Source: Tetmemena sp. SeJ-2015 (taxonomy: Eukaryota > Ciliophora > Spirotrichea > Sporadotrichida > Oxytrichidae). Taken from it: a stretch of 64,000 bases of DNA. The DNA lies in NCBI GenBank assembly GCA_027382625.1, contig JAJKFJ010021871.1:1-64000 (forward strand), written 5' to 3'. Positions 38,500 to 51,500 of the stretch are shown here, piece after piece. Each line of letters begins with the position of its first letter. Position 1 is the first letter of the stretch. The notes below the pieces were generated by a model. That model saw only the letters and a list, made by a program, of their open reading frames with translations. It did not search any database and was not told the origin of the DNA. The translations under genes were made by a program, and so were the position numbers.

Positions 38500-41400
38500 A
38501 TGGGTAAGACTTTTAAGACTTTGCAAATTTCATGCAATTAATTTTAACAAATTAAATATAATCAGAAACTAAAATAATTTAAAGATATTCATTTTTTTCA
38601 TTTGGTTAGTTTTAAATAAAAACAACAAGCCTTAAAGATTATAAGAAGACTGAATTAATTGGACTTGGCATTGATTTTTATGACAAATAAATATTAGATG
38701 TGATTAATTATCTTTAATAATTTATTTAGCGTTTTAATGCTTGTACTAACCTTCTGAATAATCTAACTCTTGCTTACTTAAACTTTTGTTTATGTTTAGA
38801 TAGCTCAGATAAAACTTCCACATCTTCATCCTCTCAGATGTCAGAATCTCAAAGAGAGGAGTTTATGCATTAGCAAGCCATAGACAAAAAGAAAATCAAA
38901 CTATTGAAAAAAGCCTTGAAAGAGGAGATAGCCACGAGATCCCGATATGAAGCAGATCTAGAGAAAGCAATGCAGAAATTAGCTCACATGTAACAAACCA
39001 TAGAAGATAAAGAAAACAAGTATCTTCAGCTTTACTAAGAAAATGTAACAATGCAAGAGAAGCTTTCAGAATTTCAACAAAGCATCAGAAGTGGAGGAGC
39101 ATTAAATATTTCACAGAGCGATAGAGTAAGTAATGCCATTTATTTTGAGCTCCTTTAAATTCACTCAATTAAAGAAATTCTTTTCGAGAGAAAAATGTAA
39201 ATTTCATTAGAAATGTGTAATCTTGTAATCAGTTATAATGAGAGGGAGAATTTTTGCCAAATTTATCAAGAGGAGGCTTGTTCTTCAATATAAAAGATAT
39301 AAATTATTAAAATATACATATAACATTATCAATCATATCATTTTTAATTTAGGGTATAAATTGTTTTGTGATATTAAATATAAAGGAAGATTAGCTATTT
39401 TCATTTTGGCTTTTCGCTTGCTGATATTGATACCCCTAAACTAGATTTCTCTTTTCTTTTTCAAAGTTATCTAATTGAGTTTAAAATTTTTGATTGAGAG
39501 TCATCGGTTCAATTATAATAGGAACACCTTCTTGCGCTTTTGGAAATGCATATCTTAAAGAGTTTTCCGCAATCGCACTAATTCTATCTAATGTTTATAA
39601 TGCATCTTCTTAAGGAGGACCTTATGCCTTATTTTTGTTATTAATAGTTTAAGTCCTCCTTGCTTCAGCTTTTGCTGCTAGATTAAGACTTGTGTTTTTA
39701 ATTTAAGAGATGTCTACTTGAGGATTCGTTTTAAGCGATATATTAGGATCTGAGACCAGCCTACTTTTCATCAAAAGCTCTTTTTGAAATTGGTATTCAT
39801 CATCTTAATCAAAGTTTGTTTGAAGTGTCCTTAATTAATTTTCCTGATAAATTTCACTTGTCGGTTCCCTCTCAAAATTAAAAAATGGACGTATATAAAC
39901 TCTCTCTTATTTGGCTTACACCCTTATCACTAAAATTTAAAGTGGAGGACTTTTAAGGTTGATCCTATTTATTATCCATTACTTAGTGCAAGCTTCTAAG
40001 TGGCTCTATATGAGAGATGTCCGATACAGATTAATTATGCTCTTGGTTTGGAAATTTATGATGAGTGAAAGGTGAATTGTTAAATTGCTGCTCATTTTAG
40101 TGAAATTTGTCTTCTCTATTATGAGCTATTGGAGTTAGAGGAGATAGAGAAATGTCCCTCTAATTTTTAAAAGACTAGCTTATATCATGATTGCCTTTGG
40201 TATCAATTTGATATCTCGAATGTTGCTAATTTGAGCTCCTTTCCTTAGACTAATTGAGCTAAGATTACAAGTTTACTTTCTTCTCATCCGAGCTCATCTC
40301 AATTTGCACCTCCTCATCTTTATAAAAGCTGCTTCCTTATTCACTCTTAAGTAATGATTTCCTCAGATCTTCAATACCCCCTTGCCTTTCTTTTTCTCTT
40401 AGCTTTGCATGTATCTTGGCTAGCTTGATATCCATGTCTAAATTCTTGAATTTGATGTTTTCGTTATCTTTAGAGAGTTAGACTATCTCACTTTCAAGAG
40501 TGCTTTTTTACTTCTTCTGCTCTTTGCTAATCTCGGTAAGACTGTTGATTTTGCGACTCATCTCCCTCTCATAGATCTTAATTTCTTCTTTGATTTAGCT
40601 GAAGGACTGCAGCAAATCCAGTTTCAAGGATTGCAATTGTGACTTTACTATTTCATCCTCATTAAAGCCTGGAGTTGGAGCGAAGGAACTTCTTACTCTC
40701 AAGTTTTCATATCGAGAGGGACTATGTTACTACAAGTCAGAGCTAAAAGCGAAATTTTATTTCAAAGTTCTTTAATTTTAAAGATAAAACTTTAATTTTT
40801 AATCAAATACCATTAAACTAAAAGGCCCTCTATCTTATTTTGAGGAATGAAAAGAAGAAACATGTGGTGAAGTTTTTGCAAGTTAGCAAGTTTTTACTCC
40901 TCTCGATGCTATTCTATCTTACTAATTTATGATCTTGCAGTCTGAATTCCATAATCTTCCCCACCCTCTTAGCTCTACTTTGGCCATTCAGCATCTTCAT
41001 TCCATCTTGAGATTGACTACTTTAAAATTCCTTTCTACGGGCTTTCCTATTTAATTATTGGTTAAGACTTTGGTTGATTTGAGAAGCCTAGTCTCTTTGG
41101 CCATATAAGGGAGGTTTAAGCGATTAGCTTTGTGAAATTAATTAAAAAATTCAACATATAGATAATAAAAGAAACAAAGGACTGCTAAAAAGGAGGAGGC
41201 ACATTTAGATATGGTTATAAGGGGTTTTAAAGTTCTTGAGAGAGAGTAGTCTGTAAAAGTGGTTGTTAATATACTGGGTAAGGAATAGGAATATAAATTG
41301 GCTAAAGCATTAGGGGACTCTAGCTCGCTTGGATTCTCGCATCTTATGCATCATAGATTTATCTCTCTACTCCTTGAGAACTTGACCTCTAATGCTTGCC

Positions 41401-43915
41401 ATATCTTTAGTTGCTCTAATAAGTATTTTCTAGTTATCTATTAGGACTGAAGTCATCTTATCGAAGCTAGTATTGAGTGCTTTAAGAACTCTAAACTAAC
41501 GGATCTAACTTCATTCTCGACCCCTCTTGTGAATTATACCTTCTTTACTGCTAATACTGCTATTTGTGAATATAGTGTCGTAAGTTTGATTCATCCAAAA
41601 TTTGGCCAAAAGATTTTAAGCCCTCATATTGTTAATAGGAATGATCTGGCCACTTCTTTTGAACGTGCTAGGGTGAAGGAGCTGAGCTATTTGCTTATTT
41701 ATAAAAGCTATCACCGAATTAGCGAGAAGTAAGCTTGATTCTGTCTTAATTTTTTGACGAAGGACTTTATTACAAGTTAAGTTTAGGGAGATAAGGTTAA
41801 TCATGCTCATTATCTTTTTAAATTATTGTTCCTTATTAGAAATATTTAGATTTTCGGTGTTGAATGTATGAGAGTGATCGTTTTAAAATCTTACTTGCTC
41901 CGAACTTAAGAATATTGATAAAATCAGAAAAGAATATATCTTTAAACAATACTTTGTCTTAACTGATCACCTATGTCATCTCTTAGATATTAAAATGAAG
42001 GCTCTCTCATTTCTATCTGCTTTAAAATGAGCTCTCTTTGGTTCCTTATTTATCTATCCTCTATTTATCCTAAAGACTATTCGGAGAATTGATCGAGATG
42101 AATTCCAGGTTGATAGTTGTAGCTTTCTGCTATTTTAGGTCAAAAAATAGAAAAATAGACAGGATAAAAAATAATGTCTTGACTATTGCTGCTTGAATGA
42201 ATAATTAATTATTTCTGTGCTTCTATTTTAGTTAATAAAGTGGGTGTTGACTGTTCAGAATCATCGCTCTCCCTTAAGGTTTCATTATTCCTCCTTCTGG
42301 TCTTCCCACGATCGGATTTTTGGCAAGACTCGATGGTGCAACTTTCCTCTCCTCATTTTGCTAATCTTAAACCTTCCTCTGATAAATGAAGTTAATTATA
42401 ATTAAAGAATTAAGGAGATTTGAATAGCTCATGTAAATGGTTACTGCTGTTTAAAATTTACTTGATACTTTGCGAGTAATTGAGAATTCACTCTGCTCTC
42501 ATGAGGTTTCTAGTTCTACACTTTTCTTTGCCTAAAATCATTGATATAAAACTCTATTAACTTTACCTTGTTGATATAACTGGGAATTGTAAATCTACAG
42601 CCATTTAATTGACAAGAACGGGTCTTTGCTCGTGCTGACTCTAAAATCTTGACATAATAATGATATTAATTTTTATTGCTTGAGATGTTAAAAACCGCTT
42701 TTACCAATCTCATTTTTTATTTATCGATCATTTATATTTTCCCCTTTCCTCAAAATTTAAAGCCATTCACTCAATTTCTTCCGATTGGTTTATCTCTATT
42801 TTAGTCCCAACTGAACTCAGGAGGCTATGAAGCTTGGGATTAGCATTACAAAGATGTTATTGAAAAACTACAAGACACAGTTTAAAAGAAGGACTTGCAG
42901 AATCTGCAGATCCAGGCTTCCCTACGCAAAACCAACATGGAGATGGAATTTGTGCAAGGGCAGTTTAAGGAAGCAAAGCATCTTCTCAAGTCAAAGCAGC
43001 TAGATTTGGAGGAGTTGGAAGCAGTGCACAGAGAGCTAATTAACTCTAAGGAAATGCAAATCAAGGAGTTGGAGTAAAGAGTTGAAGACGCACAGAGGAG
43101 GATCCTCTTTGTCAAATCTGATGCTGAAAAGGCAGGACAAAGAGAGGCTGAGAAGCATGATGAGGTTGCTGAATTAAAGGAAACTATCAAAGAGAAAGAG
43201 TAAATGATTGAGGAGTATAGAGAACAAATATGGCAGTTAAAGGAAGATCAAATGAATAAGGAGCAAGTTATAGAGGCATTGAGTAATAGCCTTAGTTAAA
43301 AGGGAGAGGAGGCAGCTGATCTAGCCTTAAAGCTGGCTGTCATTAAAAATTAATTGATAGATGCTGGAACTTTCGATTAAAGATATCTAGTCACTAAAAA
43401 GACTGCGCTTGGCATGGTGGATAGATACGTAAGCAACTTTGATCTAACTTATCATAATTATAGTTCTAATTTATCAGAGACACAGAAGAGGAAGGAGAGT
43501 TCTTTCTTCAAATCACGAAAAAGGATGGTTCAAAGAGGAAGATGATTCACGTTCTGTTGATAGAGAAGATTGAACACCAAGATGGATAGACCTTCAGATT
43601 ATGGGTGCATGAGATACAAGAGAAAGACGATAACAGATTCAAGACACAAAAATCAAGTGGAGGGGGATTCATGGGAATCCTTAAACCTCTTATTAAATAG
43701 AGAGGATTTAATTTAATTTACCTTCAAAGAAGTTCAATCCATTTTCAAAAAACAAGAAGGCCTCAAAGATCCTTACTTTTGATAGCGAGCACATATAGTC
43801 TATTATGGATTCATACAAGAAAGTGAAACTGCTTGCATTAGAAAAGGCACAACAGTAGGAGCAAATGATGACTTAATTAATGAATGAGACTGAAAAGCAA
43901 TACGAAATTGTGTGA
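38500..43915 (+). CDS. coiled-coil protein, host gene split by a gene-bearing IES
   Basis: Unrecognised protein. A likely first codon is ATG at 38500 followed by a GT-AG type gap to about 38800 (gives MDSSDKTS). The first coding part, 38801-39125, is a Ser-rich head then a Lys/Glu coiled coil (KKKIKLLKKALKEE). The second part, 42805-43915, is a long coiled coil (LDLEELEAVHREL) followed by a globular-looking segment with EEEGEFFLQITKKDGSKRKM and TFRLWVHEIQEK, and a TGA at 43913. Between the parts lie 3679 bp with perfect intron ends; excision of one 3606 bp IES reduces this to a 73 nt intron. A further short GT-AG intron lies at about 43431-43465. A cytoskeletal role is only a guess from the coiled coils. 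Confidence 0.7.
39159..42764. other. IES, 3606 bp, pointer ATTCACTCAATT, carrying a complete gene
   Basis: The 12-mer ATTCACTCAATT occurs in direct orientation at 39159-39170 and 42765-42776, inside the host intron. Excision leaves one copy and a 73 nt GT-AG intron. The excised interval contains a minus-strand gene with its own ATG (42655) and TGA (39229). Confidence 0.82.
39229..42655 (-). CDS. nested coiled-coil protein inside the 3.6 kb IES
   Basis: Unrecognised minus-strand gene lying wholly within the IES. The start ATG at 42655 gives MSRFQSQHEQRPVLVNQ. Segments follow at about 42.45 kb (QKPHESRVNSQLLAKYQ), 42.34-42.2 kb (ETLRESDDSEQSTPTLLTKI), 41.5-41.3 kb (SFDKMTSVLIDNQKILIRA) and 41.1-40.85 kb. 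A long open stretch runs from about 40.73 to 39.23 kb with coiled coil (IKEEIKIYEREMSRKINSL) and many TAA/TAG codons as Gln, ending TGA at 39231-39229. The frame changes imply introns and IESs of its own. A cytoskeletal role is plausible but unproven. It would need its own macronuclear chromosome, because the host gene's maturation removes this DNA. Confidence 0.68.
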
Positions 43916-44080
43916 CAGATATGAAATAACAAAGAGAAAGATCTTCCTTAATATCAAAATTATTGGAGTTGATTAAAGTGTGAAATTATATTTGAATATG
44001 AAGCATTATTTTAATATAAAAATCCAGTTTCCTTCGTAAAATTTCTATCTCCACTTTTATAGAATTCAAACCCTGCTAGC
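43916..44080. other. convergent intergenic gap
   Basis: 165 bp of AT-rich DNA between two convergent stop codons; no feature recognised. Confidence 0.5.
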
Positions 44081-45364
<1,284 letters not shown>

Positions 45365-45523
45365 TTTATTTAATTCAATAAGTTTATAAAAATCAGATCG
45401 GAGTTTCTATTTTTGCAATCAACTTTGGCAAGAAGTAATGAGCATATCAGAATTTTAATTTTGCTACTCACAGCATCAACTACAGAATAGCATTAAGATG
45501 ATATGGAATAACTACTTACTCTT
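45365..45523. other. spacer between MORN gene start and dynein 2 block 1
   Basis: 159 bp with no coding signal; it must hold the 5' leader of the MORN gene and the end of the germline-limited DNA next to the dynein pointer. Confidence 0.5.
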
Positions 45524-48500
45524 ATCTTTGAAAGATTGGGTGAGGTCCTTGAAGTTGTAATGAGTTTCTTCTAATCCAAGCAACTTGTGGAATATAGCCT
45601 CGCTCACAAACTAAAAATAGGAAAGGGTAATATTTATGATAGATATATAAACTCGATATCTTTGTCGTAGGCTGAGAAGTCTGTGGCTGAACCTCTTAGG
45701 AAGAAGTTCCACTCGTCGATTGAAATGGCGTTGCTTCTCCTCAAAATGGAAGAGGCATTCAAGAAAGCGTAGAGAAGCTTGTCCTTTTCAAAGAGACCTC
45801 TACAGATGTTGATGAAGAAGGACTCGGTCACATCATGGATGAGGATGCTAAGACGTCTCTCTAATTCATTGCTCTTCTCAGATTTGTCGAGACGACGGTT
45901 GAAAAGTCTAGAGAAGAACTCAAGCGAGTACTGATACATAGGGTCTATCAAGGCCAAGTCAGCAATAACGAAATAGAGCACTGATCCTCTACGTGCGACC
46001 ATACGATACTTCTCTCTGTTCTCATTAATTAGAATAGCTGTTTGCTCGGCTTCAACCATTCTCTCACTGATAGCAATAGAAGTCAGTTTACTTGAAGTAA
46101 ATGAATGTAATAGATATATCTCTGACTTTGATCGAGAGTGATAATGAGTTCTTCATCCTCAAGGATATCTCCTGAGGCTTCACTGACTAACTTGAGAATC
46201 TTATCTTCAAGTTCCTTAAGCTGGCGCTTGAAATCACTAAGTTACACCACTAGGATATCTTTTTGCTGCTCTAATTCTGGTTGCTCGTATTTAACCACAT
46301 CCACAAGTAATTGATCTTCTAGACCCTCTGGAGTCACAGTGAAGTTAATGATTGTAACCTTGATACAAATTTCTGGCAAGTAATGAGGGTTAGCAAGCTT
46401 TGTGGTGATGAAGAATTTAAAGTCGTTAGAGTAAAAAAGACTTGTTTTATGTGCATTTGAGTATGGAACCCAGTTATCTCCGAGTCTTATGACCATTTAG
46501 CCTGCTTGCTTAATGATGTTCTTTTGGAGTAGGGGTTCAAGAGAGGGATCTAGAGTCTCATCTATGTTTTCAAGTAGAACTGGTTGTCCCATTCTTATGC
46601 CATTCTCTACGATTTGGAGGAACTTAGGATTTGAAAGCTTGATTACTTGCAAAGAAAGATTAATATGATGACACTTAAGACTATTTACAGTTGCATGTTG
46701 TTCTCTTTCTCCATGCTCTTGATCCACTTGTTTCCTTGAGACTGGGGATCAATCATCAGAGGCCATCTCTTTGCCTGAGTCACGATGATTCCATTTTCAA
46801 CTGACAGGTTATCTGCAGGGAGACCACAGATGTTCCACTCTCTGATCTGCACTGGATCACCAAGTACATTCTCATAATGAAAAACAAATGCAACAATCAC
46901 TTATCTCAACTGTGAAGTCATGTGAGAAGGGGATCTTCTTGGCTTTGCAGAAGTCCATCCACTCCTTCAGCAGACCATCTCTGTACTTAGCTGTGAAGGT
47001 ACCTACATAAGAGATATATCCTGCTGCTAGTACAATGTTTCCAATCAGGTTCACCAAGTCAACTTCCAGAACCTTCACTGACTGGGCCCAACGCTTAGAT
47101 TCATCTGCTAGACCGACCACAAGCTTTTCAGCTCTTCCCAGTTGGATCTCAATCTTTTCCTTCTGTCTAGTCAGGTCTTCTAATTTTCTCTGGGAAGCAG
47201 AGTAGTTAGCTTGTAGAGCAGCGATCATGTCTCTGATCTTTTACAGAGAACCTTGCTTCACTCTTAGCTCATCCTGAGCCACCTTGAGCTCTCCTTCAGC
47301 CTTGCCTAAGGCTTCCTGCTTAGGCTTGATGATCTTCAGTACCTCAGATTAAATGTACGCTCATGCATTTATTGAGATATTTTAAAGAATAGTTATCAAT
47401 AGCTTTACACCAGAGACAGATGCTCTTACCAGCTTGTGATTTCTTCTCAATGAGAGCTGGGTTGAATTTGGGATCGGTGGTGTATTTCTTAAGCTTCTTG
47501 AGTTTAGACTCCTTGATGTTGTCCTTATTGAAACCCTTAAGCATGTTGATGAAGTTTTCTGGGTTATTCATCAACTTCTTACCCTCATCCCAATTCTCCT
47601 TGGTGTCCATCAAGAGACACACGGCAGAGATAACCAGCACCAAATCATCAGGTGGCTTGGGGTAAGACTTCATTTCAATGATATCTCCCTTATTCAGAGT
47701 ATCAAGAGCAGCAAGTGCTTCTCTGTAGATTGGCATGGCTTTTGCAAGCTCGCCCTCGCAATCAGTCTTAATTACCATGACCTCATTGAAGAGTTTCTGG
47801 GTTTCAGCCTCTTCCTTCTCTGAGATTTTCTCTTGCTCAGCTGCGATCTTCTGTTGCTTCTCAAGATCTACCACTAGCTTCTGAGTCTCTTCTTCTTTGC
47901 GATCAATCTCAGGACGTAGTTTAATGAGCATAGCCTTCAAGTCATCTACCATCTTGTTAGTCTCTGCAAGTCTGGTAAGACCTCCCTGATAACGGGAAAT
48001 CTTCTAAGGCACTATACCTCTCTAGGTCTTAAGCATATCGATGTAAGTCTTTATCAAATCCAGATAAGAAGTGGGAGTGGTGTAGTTTCTTCGACGCAGC
48101 TCAGAGAAGTATTTTAATAAGCTAATAAACTACATGGAAAATATTTCTCGGATGAGCTGCTGACACTGTTATGGATCTCCACGGACATTTGGCACAATAA
48201 AAATCTCAAAATGAGTTGAGAGTTTTGTAAAAGGTAGTAATTAAATGAGTCCATGTACTCCTGAATGCCAAGAACTGCTTCAAACTCACTGTACTGTCTG
48301 TGAGCGACAGAGTAAAGAGCTTCTGATGGCCATGGGTTGTACCAATCAATAGTACAGCAGTTAAAACATCTAAATTTGAATAATAAGAAAAAGTTTATGA
48401 TGCTAGGGAATTGTCTGCATCTGTTTCTGAATTGCTCTCCGACTGGGGAGAAGGCAAGCACGATATGCAAGTTCTCTCTGCAAAGTTGAACGAAGTAGGC

Positions 48501-51500
48501 ATATATTTGATCTCTATTCTCTCCAACTTTAGCATCTCTTGCTTTAGGAGCAAGTTCATCGCAAATTTGGGCTTTTTCTTCAGCTGGGAACAAATTTGGT
48601 ACTTCTAAATATTACATCTATCATCTTTTTATAAGTATCTCCAGAGTTCAGAAGATTGTTGATGTCTTCAAGGAAACTTTCCTTAACAATTTGGGTATCA
48701 CTGAAGAGGAAAACTTGTGGCTCGTTCTCAACACCACTCTTCATTAGCAGTTTCTTGATATCCTCGTGGAATTCCTTTTCTCTGTAGTTCTTTGCGATTT
48801 CGATTGAGAAACTCTTCATTGAATTCATGCTAGCAGCAAGCCTAGCCATGGATCTACGACCAGAACCACCGACTCCGACTAGAAGAGAGTTACCTCTCTG
48901 CTGTCTCAAGACTCTTGAAATACGAGCCAGATGCTGGATACAGTCTGAGAAGAACACTAAGTTCATAGGAGGGTTGTCTGAGTTGTACAGATCAAGGCAC
49001 TCGTCCAAACGAGGAATCAGGACGTTAGTCTCTCCTAGTTTGAGATACTGCTTTTCTCCGTTCTCAAAGTCTCCAAACAGCACATCTTAATAGTCTTTGA
49101 GTTGCCATTCCATATCTAGGTTCTGCTCAAGAATTTCATGCACAAGGATGTTAAACTTGGACCTGTCTTTCTCGTCAACTAATCTATCACGGAAGACTCT
49201 GTAGGTCTCGTGCACCCACAAGTACACCAAGTATTCCTTATTCTCAAGGTTCTCTAAGTTTATCATTAGCATGCCTTGTACAACCTTGGACAAGTCACGC
49301 AAGTTGAAGGTGTAATGACTCTTTGTTGGAGTAGGGAGGAAGTCCTTAATCCATATAATTAGCATCTATACTCTCTTATAAAATACTTAATGGTCTTGAG
49401 ATAAATATCGACAGAGGCCTTGATGATTGGCTCAGCGAAGATGTTGAGACCGCTTTACTCATTCTGGTCCAAGAATCCCTTAAGAATAGCTGTGAAGATA
49501 GTTCTCATAGAGTTGGCTGAGAGATCAGGCACCCAAATCATATTGAAGTGTCTAAACAGCCTAGGAGTAACAGCATTTCTACCACCACCTGGAGGTGCGC
49601 AAGCGCACACAAACTTCGTATCCTTAATTTACTTGAAAATAAGTTTCTTAGTGTCATAGAAACCAGTAGAGTCAATAGTCTGTCTCAGAAGCTTCAATAG
49701 AAATTAACCAATAGTTATGAAGAGCTCGCATGGTGGTTGAGAACCGTATGTATCAAGTTGAGGCATATTCACATCATCAATGAAGAAGATCATCTTCTTT
49801 CCTCCGGGCGGGCCCAGCAAAGTCTTTCTCTTAGCTTCAAGGTTGCCTTCGAAGGCGTCTTAAAGATTCTTTGTGGTTGTCTTTCCTGAGAAATTGACGA
49901 ATGCATACACTATATCGTCAGGAGTGGTGAACAAGAAGTCCTTAATGATAACTGATTTTCCGACTCCAGTTTCTCCAGTAATCAAAACATTGTGGCCGTT
50001 GAACATTAAGGTCTTCAAGACAAACTTGTACTTGACAGTATCCGAGGTGGGCACTAGAATTTCGAAGAAGGACTTGTTAGGATCGAATTCGAAAGATGGG
50101 ATTTGTTCCATCCATGGCTCGAACTTATGAGTTGATTAGTCGATACCATACTCGAAAATATCTCCATCAGGGAACTCTGGCATGATCTTCACAATCTCAT
50201 TTTTGAAGGCTTGTGAGAAAAGCTTACGAGAATTATCATGCAAGTTTGCTCCCAAAGACCAAATCATGGAGAATACGAGATAAGTGAGTACTACTTTTTC
50301 AGGATAGATAGTGATCTTCTTGATATCTAGCACTTCAGGATTCAAGAAAGAATGGATCATCTTAAGGCAAGATCCAACGAGATTTACGTTTGCTGACTCA
50401 ACCATTTCCTTGCACTCTTCTCTAATCATTTATTAAAAAGCAATATCAAAAGCATCGAATCATTGGCAAAAGCTTGCCGAAAATTGTCTTAACGTGCTTG
50501 ATAATAGTATCAAGATGGTTTGCTGGGATGATATCTACCATGTTTTCTTTCCAAGTGTCAATAAGAGGCTCCCATCCGAGATGTACTGGCTCCAAGTAGA
50601 CCATACCGCATCTAGACACAGTAGCTGGAGAGGCTACTCTTAAATCTTAGACTTCAAACATCATGGTGCAAGTCTCTGGCATCTTAATTCTCTGTCCGTT
50701 GGCCAAGCAGAGCATTTTGTTATCGTCCAACACTGTATTCATGTTCTCAATCCAAAGAGCATCGACTGGTCCATCGAAATTGATCCAACGCTTTTAGTCT
50801 GGCTTGTCTCCTTCAAGTGCTTCCACAGCGTCTTTCACAAGACGAGAAACCAATCCTTCAGTCCACTCATTAGTGAAAATGTTACAATTAAATCTTGCTT
50901 GTCGACTTTTGAATACAAATTTCATTATAGTTTCTCCAAAGAGTTCTCCCATAGTGACGGCCTTAGGATTTAGAGTATCGATGTGCACTGACTTGTACCA
51001 AGGATCTTTAAGACCCTCTCCGTGAAGTTGAGCTAAAGCCTTAGCGAGAATCTTGCAGCAAGTAGTTTTTCCTGTACCTGTTAGGCCGACAAGCATGACT
51101 CCATGTCTGACCATCATAGTCTCTAGGAGTTGAATGATCTTCTTAACATACTTAGGTGGCACTTGGTACTTCTTGACTCTCAATTGGTTTTCAATAGCAA
51201 CTTGAAGCTGACCATAGTCAATGAATGGCACATTAACACCTGGGAAGAGATCGTTAACGATTCCCTCGAATAAGGGCAAGTCGTGCTCCAAGAACTTTGG
51301 CACGTTAGAATCTCTCATGGCTCTGATAAGCACGATGTTCTCTTCATTCTCAGGGAACTTACGTCTCAGAGATCCAGCCATGACCAGCACTGACTTGACT
51401 GCTCTCATTCCGAAGTCATAATGATCTTGCTTGGATAGCTGCTCTGAAGAAAGCTTGTACAGCTGGACCATTTTACGTGCTAACTCGTCAGCAGTTTCGA

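Larger units (their letters stand above)
39126..42804 (+). other. host intron containing the gene-bearing IES
   Basis: It begins GTAAGT at 39126 and ends TATTTTAG at 42804; joining the flanks gives ISQSDRSQLNSGGYEAW in frame. In the macronucleus only 39126-39158 plus 42765-42804 (73 nt) would remain, a normal intron size for these ciliates. Confidence 0.8.

Noticed and set aside
39238..39444. 68-codon plus-strand ORF
   Set aside because: Lies opposite the 3' end of the nested minus-strand gene and has no protein-like features.
42882..43190. 102-codon minus-strand Ser/Cys-rich ORF
   Set aside because: Antisense of the host coiled coil.
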